Shown: piece after piece, positions 17,568-28,588 of the stretch
Numbering within the stretch: the first letter of the stretch is position 1
How the letters are laid out: every line of letters begins with the position of its first letter
Origin: Chloroflexota bacterium
Lineage (GTDB): Bacteria; Chloroflexota; Anaerolineae; J102
Direction: 5' to 3'
DNA length: 49,483 bases
Assembly: GCA_013152585.1 (NCBI GenBank)
Contig: JAADGC010000071.1
Span: 1 to 49,483 of the forward strand
Program-made: the position numbers and the translations under genes
Notes under the pieces: generated by a model
Database searches by the model: none
Told to the model about the DNA's origin: nothing
Seen by the model: only the letters and a program-made list of their open reading frames with translations

Positions 17568-19382
17568 TTATTCCTGAGCCAAATGTCGGGCTTCTTCGAC
17601 ATAGGCCAGGCTTTGATGGCGGAAATAGGTGTTGTAGAGCGTGGCATAATGCCCGCCTTGCGCCAACAACGCGTTGTGGTTCCCCTCTTCGATGATACGA
17701 CCGTGGTCGAGCACGATGATGCGGTCGACTGCCCGCACCGTCGACAGGCGATGGGCGATGAGGATGCTGGTGGTACGGCTGAGAACGAGGTGGATCGCCT
17801 GCTGGATCTGCCATTCGGTGAAAGGATCGATGCTGGCTGTGGCCTCGTCGAGAATAAAGATGGCGGGGTTCTGCACCAAAACACGCATCAGTGCTACAAT
17901 CTGGCGCTGGCCCATTGACAAGCGTCCCCCGCGTTCTCCCACCTCGGTATCCAGGCCCTGGGGCAGGGTTTCCAGCCACTCGCCGCCGCCAATCTGGCGC
18001 CCGAGCTGCAGGATTTCGTCGTCGCTGGCATCCGGCCGGGCATAGCGGATGTTCTCGGCCACGGTATCGGAGAAAAGGAAGGGGAGTTGCGAGACAATGC
18101 CCAATTGGCGACGATAACCGGACAGATCGAACGTGCGGATGTCGCGGCCATCGATGGTCAGGGAACCGCTCTGGAATTCGTAAAAACGGGCGATGAGGCG
18201 GGCAATGGATGATTTCCCGGCCCCGGTGTGCCCCACCAGAGCCACGCTTTCGCCGGCGTGGATGTGCAGCGAAAAATGATCCAACACTTGCTCCACATTG
18301 TTATAGCTAAAACAAAGGTCGCTAAAGCAGACATCTCCCTGCAGGCGCGGTGCGGGGAGGGCATCCACCTGAATCACGACCGGTTCGGCTTCGATGAGGG
18401 CAAAAATGCGCTCGGCAGCCGAGAGTCCGGCCTGCACCTGGGCAGAGAAAGCTGCCAGGTTGAGGATGGGAAAGAAGAAACGGTCGAGGCTGGAGAGGAA
18501 GAGATACCATATCCCCGCCGTGACAACGCCCTCAACGACGTTCATCCCTCCCAAATACAAAATCAACGCTGTGCCCAGCCCCCCCAACGCATTGAGCAAA
18601 GGGAAGACTATCGAGAGCACAAAGCCGCGCTGCACATTGACCCGATACGATACCCGGTTGGCGTTGTCAAATTCTTCATAGATAGCCGCCTCCTGTCGAT
18701 AATTCTTAGCCACGGCAATGCCGCCAATGCTTTCTTTGATATTGGCATTGACCTTGGCCATGGCTTGCATGCCCCGCCGGGTCACGCCACGCATCACCTG
18801 GCGCAGGCTACTGGCAGCAATAAACAATAGGGGCAAAAACGCCAACACATACAGTGTCAACCGCACATTGATCGAGAATAATACCACCCCTAAAATCAAA
18901 GCCTGGGCGAATTGCGAGGTCACATCCGTGAGCAGCGTCACCACATCGCCAAAATCTTTGGTATCGGAGGTGATGCGGGAGACGATGCGGCCGGAAGAGA
19001 ATTTATCATAAAACGAGAGATCGTGATTGGCGGCGGCGCGGAAAGCCTCGGTGCGCAGCGTCATCACAACATCCCCCAGGACGCGGGCTGTGAGACGGCG
19101 ACGCCACCAGTTGGTAGCCCACACAATCACACCCGACAGGAATACCGCCCCCCCCAGCAGCAGCAAAGTCAGCGTGGTGGGAGTCGTCTGCACCACATCG
19201 ACTCCGCGTGCCACAATGATGGGCAAGGCGGCGGCGGCGCTGGCAATGACAACAAGGAGCAGGGCAATAAGCAGCAAGCGCCGCAAGTGGGGCCGAAAAT
19301 AGATCCACATACCGGCGATGAGCTGGCGATCGGTGTATTGGCGGTCGTATGCCTCGATGTCGATGTTAGAGAAAAAACCCAT
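17568..19382 (-). CDS. ABC exporter half-transporter (TMD-NBD)
   Basis: 604 aa; Walker A GHTGAGKSS, signature LSMGQRQ, Walker B IFILDEATASID, H-loop AHRLSTV. Confidence 0.92.
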   Translation of the reverse strand: MGFFSNIDIEAYDRQYTDRQLIAGMWIYFRPHLRRLLLIALLLVVIASAAAALPIIVARGVDVVQTTPTTLTLLLLGGAVFLSGVIVWATNWWRRRLTARVLGDVVMTLRTEAFRAAANHDLSFYDKFSSGRIVSRITSDTKDFGDVVTLLTDVTSQFAQALILGVVLFSINVRLTLYVLAFLPLLFIAASSLRQVMRGVTRRGMQAMAKVNANIKESIGGIAVAKNYRQEAAIYEEFDNANRVSYRVNVQRGFVLSIVFPLLNALGGLGTALILYLGGMNVVEGVVTAGIWYLFLSSLDRFFFPILNLAAFSAQVQAGLSAAERIFALIEAEPVVIQVDALPAPRLQGDVCFSDLCFSYNNVEQVLDHFSLHIHAGESVALVGHTGAGKSSIARLIARFYEFQSGSLTIDGRDIRTFDLSGYRRQLGIVSQLPFLFSDTVAENIRYARPDASDDEILQLGRQIGGGEWLETLPQGLDTEVGERGGRLSMGQRQIVALMRVLVQNPAIFILDEATASIDPFTEWQIQQAIHLVLSRTTSILIAHRLSTVRAVDRIIVLDHGRIIEEGNHNALLAQGGHYATLYNTYFRHQSLAYVEEARHLAQE

Positions 19383-19572
19383 AGCCTGGAGTCAAGAACG
19401 AAGTGCGGGAGTGGAGCCAAAATTAAAAAACGATCATAACTGCTGTGTAAACAAAACGCTGGCAAAGGAGGAATCAAAGCCTGCTGGAACCGGCCCTGTT
19501 TACAGCTTTTCCGGTTTGCGGGCCTTCACCGGGTAAAAAATCTGGCAACCAGACTTGATCTGTGCCGTTCGA

Positions 19573-21336
19573 TCACTCTGAAAAAATGCGTTGATAGTCA
19601 GGCGAACGTTGCAGCAGATCCTCGTGTGTGCCCATGACCGCGATCCGCCCTTTGCGCAGCACGATCACCAGATCGGCCCAACGGATTTGCGACAGTCGAT
19701 GCGTGATGATAAATGTCGTGCGGCCACGGGCAGCGGCATAAATGGCGCGCTGAATTTTATCTTCGGTGGCGCTGTCGATGGCGCTGGTCGAGTCATCGAG
19801 AATGAGGATGCGGGGATCGGTGAGAAACGAGCGGGCCAGGGCCAGGCGTTGCCGTTGCCCACCGGAAAGGGTGACCCCGCGCTCGCCGATGACCGTGTCG
19901 TAGCCATCCTTGAATTCGAGGATGAATTCGTGTGCTTGTGCGGCCCGGGCCGCCGCTTCGATGTCCTCCCGTGAGGCATCGGGCTTGCCAAAGGCGATGT
20001 TTTCGGCAATGCTGCGCGAGTATAAAAAGATATCCTGTTCGATAATGCTGATCTGCCGGCGTAGCGCCGCCAGACGCCAATCGCGCACATCCACGCCATC
20101 CACCCGTACCTGCCCCGACGAGACATCGTACGTGCGGTTGATCAGCTTGGCCAGCGTGGTTTTTCCGGCACCGGTCTGGCCCACCACGGCCACGGTTTGC
20201 CCGGACTCCACGCGCAGCGTGATGTTTTCCAACACGGCCTCGGCATCGAGATAGGCAAAGCGCACCTGGCGGAATTCAACGACACCCTGCATGGTCGCCT
20301 CATAACCGGCAGCATTCTCATCAAGATTATTTTCGCTGTTGATCAGTTCCAGGATGCGGCGGGCTGCGGACAGGCCGGATGACACCTGTGAATAAGCAAA
20401 CAACGACACAAAAGTAGGGAAGCCCAGCAATTGCAGCAAGCCCATGTAGGCCACAATATCCCCCACGGTCAGTAAACCCCGGCGAAAGAGTATGATGGCA
20501 TGTAAAAACCCACCGGCATTGGCCAATCCCAGGAACAAAAGCGGCAGAAAGCGGGCTTCGACATCGCCCTGATGCACAAAAGCATCGCGGAAGGCGCGCG
20601 TACGCTGGGCGAAGCGGTTGACCTCGGCCGGTTCTTGCGCCGCCCCCTTGACGGTCTCGATGCCATCGATGGCTTCGGCCAGACGCTCGTTCATGAGCCC
20701 GAACGACGAGCGCACTCGCTGGGTGATGGGTTGGAGCTCGTGCAGATATTGCGCCAGGGCGATGGCATAGAAGATAATATAAAGGGCCGGGGTGAGGACG
20801 AGGGCGGGATTATAGCGCGGCGCCAGCAGCAGGGGCATGAACAGGAAGTTGGCCGAGCCCACCACCAGATTCACCCCCGGATTGAACATCAGGTTGATCT
20901 CGCGCACATCGTTCGTAGCCCGGGCCATGGTGTCGCCCACCGGCTGCAGTTGATGGAAGGTCATACTCTTGCCCAGCAGGCTGGCATACAGCTCATCCCG
21001 GATGTCGCGTTCCAGGCGCTGGCCAATCAATTCGGCCCCAAAGTTGCGTCCCAGTTGCAACACACTACGGGCAATCTGGGTGGCCACGATCAAGAGGGCG
21101 ATGCGTATCAAGATCGCGGTCTGGGGCGGCTTTGCCAGAATGCCGTTAAAGGCCTGGCCCGTGAGCACGGGAATGGCCGCGGCCAGAATGGCGTTGCTGA
21201 ACGCGCCCACTATCATGATCAGCCACAAGGGCCAATAGCGGATGCTGTGCGACACCAGCCAGCGCATCACGCTGCGGCGATTGGTTTTGTAGCGCTGGGG
21301 CAGTGTAAATTCGGCGCTGGAAGTGAGAGCGGTCAT
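19573..21336 (-). CDS. ABC exporter half-transporter (TMD-NBD), degenerate Walker B
   Basis: Start moved to ATG 21336 ([17 protein letters not shown]) because the longer ORF runs antisense into the T-box; Walker [10 protein letters not shown], signature LSGGQRQ, Walker [13 protein letters not shown]. Confidence 0.9.
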   Translation of the reverse strand: MTALTSSAEFTLPQRYKTNRRSVMRWLVSHSIRYWPLWLIMIVGAFSNAILAAAIPVLTGQAFNGILAKPPQTAILIRIALLIVATQIARSVLQLGRNFGAELIGQRLERDIRDELYASLLGKSMTFHQLQPVGDTMARATNDVREINLMFNPGVNLVVGSANFLFMPLLLAPRYNPALVLTPALYIIFYAIALAQYLHELQPITQRVRSSFGLMNERLAEAIDGIETVKGAAQEPAEVNRFAQRTRAFRDAFVHQGDVEARFLPLLFLGLANAGGFLHAIILFRRGLLTVGDIVAYMGLLQLLGFPTFVSLFAYSQVSSGLSAARRILELINSENNLDENAAGYEATMQGVVEFRQVRFAYLDAEAVLENITLRVESGQTVAVVGQTGAGKTTLAKLINRTYDVSSGQVRVDGVDVRDWRLAALRRQISIIEQDIFLYSRSIAENIAFGKPDASREDIEAAARAAQAHEFILEFKDGYDTVIGERGVTLSGGQRQRLALARSFLTDPRILILDDSTSAIDSATEDKIQRAIYAAARGRTTFIITHRLSQIRWADLVIVLRKGRIAVMGTHEDLLQRSPDYQRIFSE

Positions 21337-21415
21337 AGGTGAATTCAACCATAAAGCCCCCGCTTCAGCAAACTGGCGCCCCTCAATTGAAACACACCCC
21401 CATCTCTGCTCCCTT

Positions 21416-21444
21416 TTGACAATTACGCCCACCTTTGCTATGCT
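21416..21444 (+). promoter_or_regulatory. sigma70-like promoter of the T-box-trpS transcript
   Basis: TTGACA (21416-21421), 17 nt, TATGCT (21439-21444). Confidence 0.65.
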
Positions 21445-21450
21445 TGAGTC

Positions 21451-21783
21451 CACAATTTCATCGCACCAACAGCGAAGAACCGGAAAAGTACCCACGAAAG
21501 CGGGAGTCAGAGAGCCGACGAGTGCTGCGAAGTCGGCATCAGCGCTCGTGGCGAATGGGCCGGGGAGCTGAGCACCCAAAGCCATCGGGCAAGTAGGCTG
21601 CTCCGGAGACGCCTCCGTTATCAGGGCGCTGGTTGTGGCAAGGTGCTGCAATCGTAGAGAGAGTTCGGCGCCGGCTTCCTGGCTCAGGTCAGGGATAGCC
21701 CCCGTCGGCTAACGAGGGTGGCACCGCGGATGCATTCCCACGCAATTCGTCCCTCACGTCCTTACGGCGTGGGGCTTTTTTTT
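21451..21783 (+). promoter_or_regulatory. T-box leader, tryptophan-specific, with terminator
   Basis: GGGTGGCACCGCGG T-box motif at about 21715-21729; specifier GCGAA-TGG at 21556-21558; T-box bulge TGGC at 21719-21722; terminator CCCACGC...GCGTGGGGC-TTTTTTTT at 21737-21783; directly precedes trpS. Confidence 0.93.
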
Positions 21784-21825
21784 GCCTGACTTTTTTCTCA
21801 CCTCTTCCATTCGAGAACAACTATC

Positions 21826-22902
21826 ATGACCACACAAAAACGTATTCTCACCGGCGACCGGCCCACAGGACGCCTGCATCTGGGCCACTATCTGGGCTCT
21901 ATCGAAGCCCGCGTGCGTTTGCAGCACGAGTACAAGACCTTCCTCATCATCGCTGATCTGCACATGCTCACCACCAAGAACAGCAGCGATGACATCAGCC
22001 ACATCGACGAAAACGCCCGCCAGATGGTGATCGATTACCTGGCCTGCGGCATCGACCCGGTCAAAGTCACCATCTATCTACAATCGGCCATTCACGAAGT
22101 CTACGAGCTGAACACCCTCTTCCAGAATCTGGTCACCGTCCCCCGCCTGCAACGGCTGCCCAGCCTGAAGGACATGGCCCGCGCCGCCCACAAAGAAGAA
22201 ATGTCCTATGGCCTGCTGGGCTACCCCATCCTGCAGGCGGCCGACATCCTCACCCCCCGCGCCCATCTCGTGCCCGTGGGCAAAGACAACCTCGCCCATG
22301 TAGAAATCACCCGCGAGATCGCCCGTCGCTTCAACAGCCTGTACGGCGAAGTCTTCCCCATCCCCGAAGCCATGGTGCCCCAAATGGGTACGCTGGTCGG
22401 TACCGATGGTCAGGCCAAGATGAGCAAGAGCCTGGGCAACGCCATCTTGCTCAGTGACGACGCCAAAACCGTGCGCAAAAAAGTCTTTAGCATGTACACC
22501 GATCCCAAGCGCATCCGCGCCGATATTCCCGGCACGGTCGAAGGCAACCCTGTATTCATCTATCATGACTTCTTCAACCCCGATCAGGCCGAAGTGGAAG
22601 ACCTGAAAGCCCGGTATCAGGCCGGGCGCGTGGGCGATGTCGAGGTCAAAGAAAAGCTAACCCTGGCTCTCAACAACTTCCTGGATCCGATTCGCCAGCG
22701 CCGGGCGCAGATCGAAGCCGACACCGGCTTTGTAGACGAGGTCATCTACGAAGGCACCCTGCGCACACGCCAGGAGGCCCAGGCCACGCTGCTGGCCGCC
22801 AAAAAGGCCATGGGCCTGACCGGTGTGTGGAATCGCATCAGCCGCCGGGCCGAGCGCCGGCGCAAAAAGAGTGCCAAACAGCAAGCAAACGCCGGGTCAT
22901 GA
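21826..22902 (+). CDS. trpS: tryptophanyl-tRNA synthetase
   Basis: 358 aa; TGDRPTGRLHLGHYLGS and KMSKSLGN class I signatures. Confidence 0.97.
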   Translation: MTTQKRILTGDRPTGRLHLGHYLGSIEARVRLQHEYKTFLIIADLHMLTTKNSSDDISHIDENARQMVIDYLACGIDPVKVTIYLQSAIHEVYELNTLFQNLVTVPRLQRLPSLKDMARAAHKEEMSYGLLGYPILQAADILTPRAHLVPVGKDNLAHVEITREIARRFNSLYGEVFPIPEAMVPQMGTLVGTDGQAKMSKSLGNAILLSDDAKTVRKKVFSMYTDPKRIRADIPGTVEGNPVFIYHDFFNPDQAEVEDLKARYQAGRVGDVEVKEKLTLALNNFLDPIRQRRAQIEADTGFVDEVIYEGTLRTRQEAQATLLAAKKAMGLTGVWNRISRRAERRRKKSAKQQANAGS

Positions 22903-22962
22903 TCGCGGTCACCGACCATTACGATTCATTCACCTACAACATGAAGGGATCGTGAACCATGA

Positions 22963-22996
22963 ATAAAAAAGCTGGCGGATGCGCAGATCCGCCAGC
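22963..22996 (-). terminator. Rho-independent terminator of the malic enzyme gene (may be bidirectional)
   Basis: GCTGGCGGAT-GCGCAG-ATCCGCCAGC, 10-bp stem, T-run on the minus strand. Confidence 0.8.
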
Positions 22997-23052
22997 TTCA
23001 TTGGCACGCTCTCTCTGAGAATTTCTCCTCCTACGTACCATGCCTGATGGTG

Positions 23053-25299
23053 TTATTGATCGTTTTGTTGGGCCTCGACGACGGCCAGGGCAGCGGCATT
23101 GACAATGTCGCGTACTTCGGAACCGGTGGGAATGACATGGATAGACTTGGCCATCCCCCGCAGGATGGGGCCAATGGCCTGAGCGCCACCCAGGCGAGCC
23201 AGCAGCTTGTAAGCGGCATTGGCTGCATCCAGGTTGGGGAAGACCAACACATTGGCATCTCTGACTTTACTGAAGGGGAAGTTTTCCTCCATGAAATCGG
23301 GGGAAACGGCTGTATCTACCTGCATTTCGCCATCGACATTGAGCGTCGGGCGCAATTGTTTGACCAGTTTTGTGGCCTTGCGCACCTTCTCGCTCTGCGG
23401 ATAGCGGGTGCTGCCGAAATTGGAGAACGAGATCATGGCCACATGGGGTTCTTCGCCAAAGGTCTCGGCTACTTCGGCTGCTTCGATGGCAATTTCAGCC
23501 AGTTGTTCGGAGGTGGGATCGGGGTTCACGGTGGCATCGGCGAAGAAATACAGCCGATCGTGTACGATCATCAGATAGATACCGCTGATGATGCTGACAT
23601 CCTGGCGTGTGCCCACCACCCGCAGGGCAGGTCGCAGCACATCGGGATAATTGTAGGTCAGACCTGAGACAAAGGCATCGGCGTCACCGGTTTGCACCAT
23701 GAGCGCCCCCAGGTAGTTGGGCTGGCGCACCAGTTGGCGGGCAGAGCCCAGCGTTACGCCCTTGCGGCGTCGCAACTCATAGAGCACGTGGGCGTATTCT
23801 TCATGTTTTTCGCAGCTTTGCGGAGGCACCACGGTGGGTTTGTAGTCGAGTTGTAATTGGCCGAGTTGGGCCTCGACGTCGTCGGGATCGGCCAGCAAAA
23901 TCGGCGTACCAATGCCTTCCTGCTCGATGATGTATGCAGCACGCAGGATGCGAGGATGTGCACCGTCTGCCAATACCACGCGTTTGGGATTTTCCTGCGC
24001 CTTGCGGATGATCTTTTGCATGACGATACCACCCAATCCCTGCCGTTTGCGCAGTTCATCAGGATAGGCATCGATGTCAATTTGCCTGCGAGCCACACCG
24101 CTTTCCATGGCCGCCCGGGCCACCGCCGGCGCCACACGTGTCAACACGCGGGGATCCAGTGGTTTCGGGATGATGTATTCGCTGCCAAAGTGCAAGCTAT
24201 CGACACCATAGGCTTTGAGCACGCTGTCCGGCACATCCTCGTGCGCCAATTGAGCCAGCGCTTGGGAGGCAGCGACTTTCATCGGCATGTTGACATTGGT
24301 GGCGTGCACGTCGAGAGCACCGCGGAAGATGAAGGGGAAGCCCAGTACATTATTGACCTGGTTGGGATAGTCACTACGGCCGGTGGCCATGATGGCGTCG
24401 GGGCGAGCCTCCTTGGCGTCCTCGTAAGAAATCTCGGGATAGGGATTGGCCATGGCAAAGATAATCGGCTTATCCGCCATACTGCGCACCATCTCTTTCG
24501 TTACCACATTGGCGATAGAAACCCCCATAAAGACGTCGGCCCCGACCAGTGCGTCAGCCAGAGTGCGCGCTTCCGTTTCCTGCACGAAATGTTCTTTGTA
24601 GGGATTCATGCCGGCTGTGCGGCCTTTGTAGATGACCCCACGGCTATCGCACATGATGATATGCTCACGTTGAGCCCCCAAACCAATATAAAACTCGCCA
24701 CAGGCAATGCCCGCAGCTCCGGCACCATTGATGACGATCTTGATGTCCTCGATCTTTTTTCCCGTCAGTTCCAAAGCATTGAGCAGCGCCGCCCCCGAAA
24801 TAATGGCCGTGCCGTGTTGATCATCATGGAAGACGGGGATATTGGTTGTCTTCTCCAGTTCTTCCTCGATGTAAAAGCATTCGGGCGCTTTGATGTCTTC
24901 GAGATTGATGCCGCCAAAGGTGGGGGATATTAATTGACCGACGCGGATGATCTCATCGGGATCTAAAGTGTCAACCTCGATATCAAAGACATCGACATCG
25001 GCAAAGCGTTTGAACAGAACGCCCTTGCCTTCCATGACCGGTTTGGCTGCCAGCGCCCCCCGATTCCCCAGCCCCAGGATAGCGGTGCCATTGGACAGAA
25101 CCGCCACCAAATTGCCCTTGGCCGTGTATTCAAACGCTTTTTCCGGGTCTTCGGCAATTTCCAATACGGGAATCGCAACGCCGGGGGTATACGCCAACGA
25201 CAAGTCCTTTTGGGTGAGCAACGGCTTGGTTGGTGTGACTTCAATTTTCCCTGGGCGCCCCTGAGAATGATAGTTTAAGGCTTCTTCACGAAGAGACAT
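23053..25299 (-). CDS. maeB: NADP-dependent malic enzyme with C-terminal phosphotransacetylase-like domain
   Basis: 748 aa; [31 protein letters not shown], then C-terminal PTA-type [15 protein letters not shown]. Confidence 0.95.
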   Translation of the reverse strand: MSLREEALNYHSQGRPGKIEVTPTKPLLTQKDLSLAYTPGVAIPVLEIAEDPEKAFEYTAKGNLVAVLSNGTAILGLGNRGALAAKPVMEGKGVLFKRFADVDVFDIEVDTLDPDEIIRVGQLISPTFGGINLEDIKAPECFYIEEELEKTTNIPVFHDDQHGTAIISGAALLNALELTGKKIEDIKIVINGAGAAGIACGEFYIGLGAQREHIIMCDSRGVIYKGRTAGMNPYKEHFVQETEARTLADALVGADVFMGVSIANVVTKEMVRSMADKPIIFAMANPYPEISYEDAKEARPDAIMATGRSDYPNQVNNVLGFPFIFRGALDVHATNVNMPMKVAASQALAQLAHEDVPDSVLKAYGVDSLHFGSEYIIPKPLDPRVLTRVAPAVARAAMESGVARRQIDIDAYPDELRKRQGLGGIVMQKIIRKAQENPKRVVLADGAHPRILRAAYIIEQEGIGTPILLADPDDVEAQLGQLQLDYKPTVVPPQSCEKHEEYAHVLYELRRRKGVTLGSARQLVRQPNYLGALMVQTGDADAFVSGLTYNYPDVLRPALRVVGTRQDVSIISGIYLMIVHDRLYFFADATVNPDPTSEQLAEIAIEAAEVAETFGEEPHVAMISFSNFGSTRYPQSEKVRKATKLVKQLRPTLNVDGEMQVDTAVSPDFMEENFPFSKVRDANVLVFPNLDAANAAYKLLARLGGAQAIGPILRGMAKSIHVIPTGSEVRDIVNAAALAVVEAQQNDQ

Positions 25300-25399
25300 A
25301 GGTAACTCCTTTCAGATAAGTAAGAGCTGAGACAGCAAAAAGGCGTCATTGCCTAACCCCCATTCTATCTTATTTTTGGCCAGGTAGCTATGACATAAA

Positions 25400-26482
25400 T
25401 CAGGTTCGGGCCCTGGACCATCGCTGTAAAGCGGGCCAGTGCACTTTTGTAAACACCTGGTATAGCCGCTCTCGCACGTCATTACGCAGTCGCTGACGAT
25501 ACAAGCCCAATAATGGTGCCCATTGGCTCAGCCAGCGCCACAACAGGGCTGCATCCAATTGTCGCATCCATGCTGTTTGCTCCAGGGAGATGCCGGTTTG
25601 CCTGATTGCCTGCTGGTAAAGCTCCGCCATCTCTGGCAAAGACAGGGGGGGACGCGCCTGGGGATAAGCCCAGGGATGAAGAAATGTGACCACATCCAGC
25701 ACGGCCGGGCCTATCGCAGCCAGTTGCCAGTCATACCAGATACGGCGATGTCTCTTTTTGGTGATGGCGATGTTCTGAAAACCGGCATCCCCGTGCAGCA
25801 AGGTGGCGGGCGCGGCACGGAGTTCGTCTAACAGAGGCTGTGGCTGATAGGCAAGCGCCAACCACTGTTGCACAATGGCTGGCGTCAACACGGCATCATA
25901 GGCGGAGGCAGCTTGCAACGCCGACAGGCCCGCGCGGGCGTCGGCCAGCAGTGCCTCTGCATCCCGGCCGATGGGTCGGGCCAGCCAGGAGTGCTGCGCC
26001 AGCGCCGCCGTCTGTCCCCAAAAGTGATGGTGCAAGCGCGCCAAATCCTGCAAACTCTGCTCGACATCGTCCCTATCCCAGGCTGCAGACCAATGGTTGC
26101 CGGGCTTCGAGGCCGCGAAGGGTACCATCCAGATATCGCCTTGGTCCACATCTACGGCCACGATGTCTGGCAGGGTGAGGGGGATGTGTGGGCGCAGAGA
26201 GTGGTAGACCCAGGCTTCTCGCTGGGACGCGCCTCGCAGGAAGGCGCCAGCCACCACCGCCCCGCGTTTGTGGATCAGGATGAGGGTGCGGTCGATGGCG
26301 CCGTCGTGCACCTGCAACGAACACCGTTCCAACACGCTGCCCGACAGCCCTCCCGGCAACGGCTGGCATTGCAATACCCGCACATCGAGGCCGGGCGCGG
26401 CCAGCAAGCGCCGGCAGCCGGCCAGCAATAGCTCCGAAATCGGCTGTGGATCAGGCGTCAGCAGATGGGGTCTCCTCTTCAC
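25400..26482 (-). CDS. aminoglycoside phosphotransferase (APH)-family kinase-like protein
   Basis: 360 aa; TLLHGDAGFQNIAI and RRIWYDWQLAAIGPAVLDV. Confidence 0.8.
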   Translation of the reverse strand: MKRRPHLLTPDPQPISELLLAGCRRLLAAPGLDVRVLQCQPLPGGLSGSVLERCSLQVHDGAIDRTLILIHKRGAVVAGAFLRGASQREAWVYHSLRPHIPLTLPDIVAVDVDQGDIWMVPFAASKPGNHWSAAWDRDDVEQSLQDLARLHHHFWGQTAALAQHSWLARPIGRDAEALLADARAGLSALQAASAYDAVLTPAIVQQWLALAYQPQPLLDELRAAPATLLHGDAGFQNIAITKKRHRRIWYDWQLAAIGPAVLDVVTFLHPWAYPQARPPLSLPEMAELYQQAIRQTGISLEQTAWMRQLDAALLWRWLSQWAPLLGLYRQRLRNDVRERLYQVFTKVHWPALQRWSRART

Positions 26483-26903
26483 CTTGCAGGCACAGCAATA
26501 ACTCTATCTGGTCCTGCAAAGGGGTCAGATTCAGGAAGAGCTCCTGGGTACGGTCGATATGGCCCTGTTCGTCGCAGGGATGATAATGAATGAGTAAGGC
26601 CCGGGTGCGGCGTCCCACTATTTCGATGTCGATGATCTGTGCCGACGTCAGTGTGCGCAGGGGACGCAGGGGGACGCGATAGCTGAAGGTCTGGCCATCC
26701 CAGGTGGCCGATGCCAGCGATCCCAATGCCATGCCGGCGGTGGCAATCAGCACGGTTATAAAGAAGAGGATGACGAAGAAATCGCCGGTGCGCCACACTT
26801 CGCTGCCCAGATACACCGTAGAGAGGGCCAGAAACACCGTGGCGCCGCGAAAAAAGAGGGTGGGGTGATAGTGAATGACAGGGGATGGGGAGTCAGGATT
26901 CAT
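26451..26903 (-). CDS. hypothetical two-TM membrane protein
   Basis: 150 aa; overlaps both neighbours in a tightly packed minus-strand operon. Confidence 0.7.
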   Translation of the reverse strand: MNPDSPSPVIHYHPTLFFRGATVFLALSTVYLGSEVWRTGDFFVILFFITVLIATAGMALGSLASATWDGQTFSYRVPLRPLRTLTSAQIIDIEIVGRRTRALLIHYHPCDEQGHIDRTQELFLNLTPLQDQIELLLCLQGEEETPSADA

Positions 26904-27798
26904 GGAGGTCTTTCTCGTAGGTGTAGCCGCGCAAAGGCAATTCGTCGAAGCCCAATTGCAGCAACAGGCTTTGCATGGCAGCGTCTTGATGGTTGATGTG
27001 CATAAGCAGGCGCACGTACTGGCGGGCGAATAATTCGTTCATAGCCCGTTGCAGTAGCCAACGCCCCAATCCCTGGCGGCGATGGACTTCGGAAACAAAG
27101 AAGTAATCGAGTGATGCTGTCAATGCTTGCGTTCGTTGCGAGAGCAGTGTTTGGGCATTGAGGTGAATATGGGCCACGGCCGCGTGTTCGTGGTGGAGCC
27201 AGAATTCGATCTGCTCTGTCTCGGCGCTGCGCCAATTGAGGCGCAAACCCGTCAGCCGGGGCAGGATTTCGGGGCTGGGCCGGGCGAGGTGCTTTTCGTA
27301 CATCAACCAACGGTCGCGCAGTTGGTAGCCGGCTTCGCCCATGGCCCGGAGCAAATCCAGCCGGTCTCCGGGCAACCAGCCGCGGCCTGCCAGCACGCAG
27401 GCAAAGCCTGTCTCGGGGGCGAAGGCGGTGATCTCCCGCACCTCGTGCTGCCGGAAATAGCGATCGGCAGTATGCAAGAGACCCCTGGCAGCAGCGAGGG
27501 GGGCGTCGGGGGCCAGCACCAGCAAGCGCAACCAGCCCTGGGGGGGGGTGAGGTCCAGATAGGCGCCTGAGATCACGACCTGCACCATGCCTAACAGGCG
27601 AGGCCCTTCGACCGCCACCAACCAGCCGGCGGGGTCCAACCGCAACTTCAGGTGCGGCGCCCCGGCATCGGCAAGCATGAGGATTTGGAATTCGGCGGGG
27701 ATCAGCATCCAGTGATAGGGGAGACTGGCGGTGCTCTGGTTCAGGAGGGCGCTGGCGGCCTCCCAGTCGCGGGGGCGCAGGGTGCGAATGTGGATCAT
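26893..27798 (-). CDS. GNAT family N-acetyltransferase
   Basis: Start placed at ATG 27798 (MIHIRTLRPRDWEAASALL); DYFFVSEVHRRQGLGRWLLQRAMNELF acetyl-CoA motif; TGATG coupling with the upstream gene. Confidence 0.85.
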   Translation of the reverse strand: MIHIRTLRPRDWEAASALLNQSTASLPYHWMLIPAEFQILMLADAGAPHLKLRLDPAGWLVAVEGPRLLGMVQVVISGAYLDLTPPQGWLRLLVLAPDAPLAAARGLLHTADRYFRQHEVREITAFAPETGFACVLAGRGWLPGDRLDLLRAMGEAGYQLRDRWLMYEKHLARPSPEILPRLTGLRLNWRSAETEQIEFWLHHEHAAVAHIHLNAQTLLSQRTQALTASLDYFFVSEVHRRQGLGRWLLQRAMNELFARQYVRLLMHINHQDAAMQSLLLQLGFDELPLRGYTYEKDLHES

Positions 27799-28403
27799 CA
27801 AAGACCTGTCAATCCTTGCAGGGCCGTGACCAGCATCCAGGCTCCGGCCACAACCAGCAGCAGGGCCGAAAAACGCAACCACAGTTGTTCTCGGCGCAAA
27901 GACCGGGCCCGTCCCACCGCCACGGCCAAGATCATCTTGCTGCCCAGCAATAACACATAGAATGCCAGCACAAAGCCTATGGCCGCCCATGGGGTGCTGC
28001 GCCAGGCGCGCACCGCGGTCGGGGCGCCGACGGTGAGCCAGAATAAATAGGGGTGGGGATTTAGAAAATTGACCATCGCCCCATGTAACACATCCTGTTT
28101 GGCAGAAGGGGCGGTGTTCAGCACCAGCACCTTGTGCGACTGACGCCAGGCATCATAAGCCAGCCACAGTACAAACAGACCCCCTGCTCCCAGCATCGCC
28201 TGCACCCACGCCGTCGACATACGCCCCACCAGCACAAACGCCAGGGCCACGATGGGCACATCCGTGATCAGAGGCGCCAGGGCCACGCGTATGCCGCTGG
28301 CGGTGCCATGATGCAAGCTGCGTTGCAGCACAAGCGCCAGCAAGGGGCCGGGCGCAATGCCGGCACTTAAGCCGAGGGAGAGACCGAGGAGCACGTAGGT
28401 CAT
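27798..28403 (-). CDS. LysE family transporter
   Basis: 201 aa; GLSAGIAPGPLLALVLQRSLHHG, NFLNPHPYLFWLTVGAP. Confidence 0.9.
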   Translation of the reverse strand: MTYVLLGLSLGLSAGIAPGPLLALVLQRSLHHGTASGIRVALAPLITDVPIVALAFVLVGRMSTAWVQAMLGAGGLFVLWLAYDAWRQSHKVLVLNTAPSAKQDVLHGAMVNFLNPHPYLFWLTVGAPTAVRAWRSTPWAAIGFVLAFYVLLLGSKMILAVAVGRARSLRREQLWLRFSALLLVVAGAWMLVTALQGLTGL

Positions 28404-28556
28404 AATTCAATGGCAGCAAATCAACATACCCGATTCTATCATACGGCTAATGTGAGATTCAAATGTTGAGAAAGAAGGGGGTGACATACGGTTTGACAAG
28501 GCGAATGATCTATAGTACAAGAAAAGCTGATCAATTCTCCGTTTTTAAGCAGCCTG

Positions 28557-28588
28557 CAGCCCGTATAATGCCCCAATTATACGGGCTG
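28557..28588. promoter_or_regulatory. 13-bp perfect inverted repeat, candidate operator/divergent promoter
   Basis: CAGCCCGTATAAT-gcccca-ATTATACGGGCTG; TATAAT present on both strands. Confidence 0.6.

Noticed and set aside
21337-21651. N-terminal 105 aa of the ORF-track ABC transporter
   Set aside because: This segment is antisense to the trpS promoter and T-box leader and does not resemble an ABC TMD; start moved to ATG 21336.
23857-24933. 358-aa plus-strand ORF opposite the malic enzyme
   Set aside because: Shadow ORF; antisense to a fully conserved gene.
27799-27990. N-terminal extension of the GNAT ORF
   Set aside because: Antisense-free but overlaps the lysE coding region out of frame; the TGATG overlap start at 27798 fits operon coupling.
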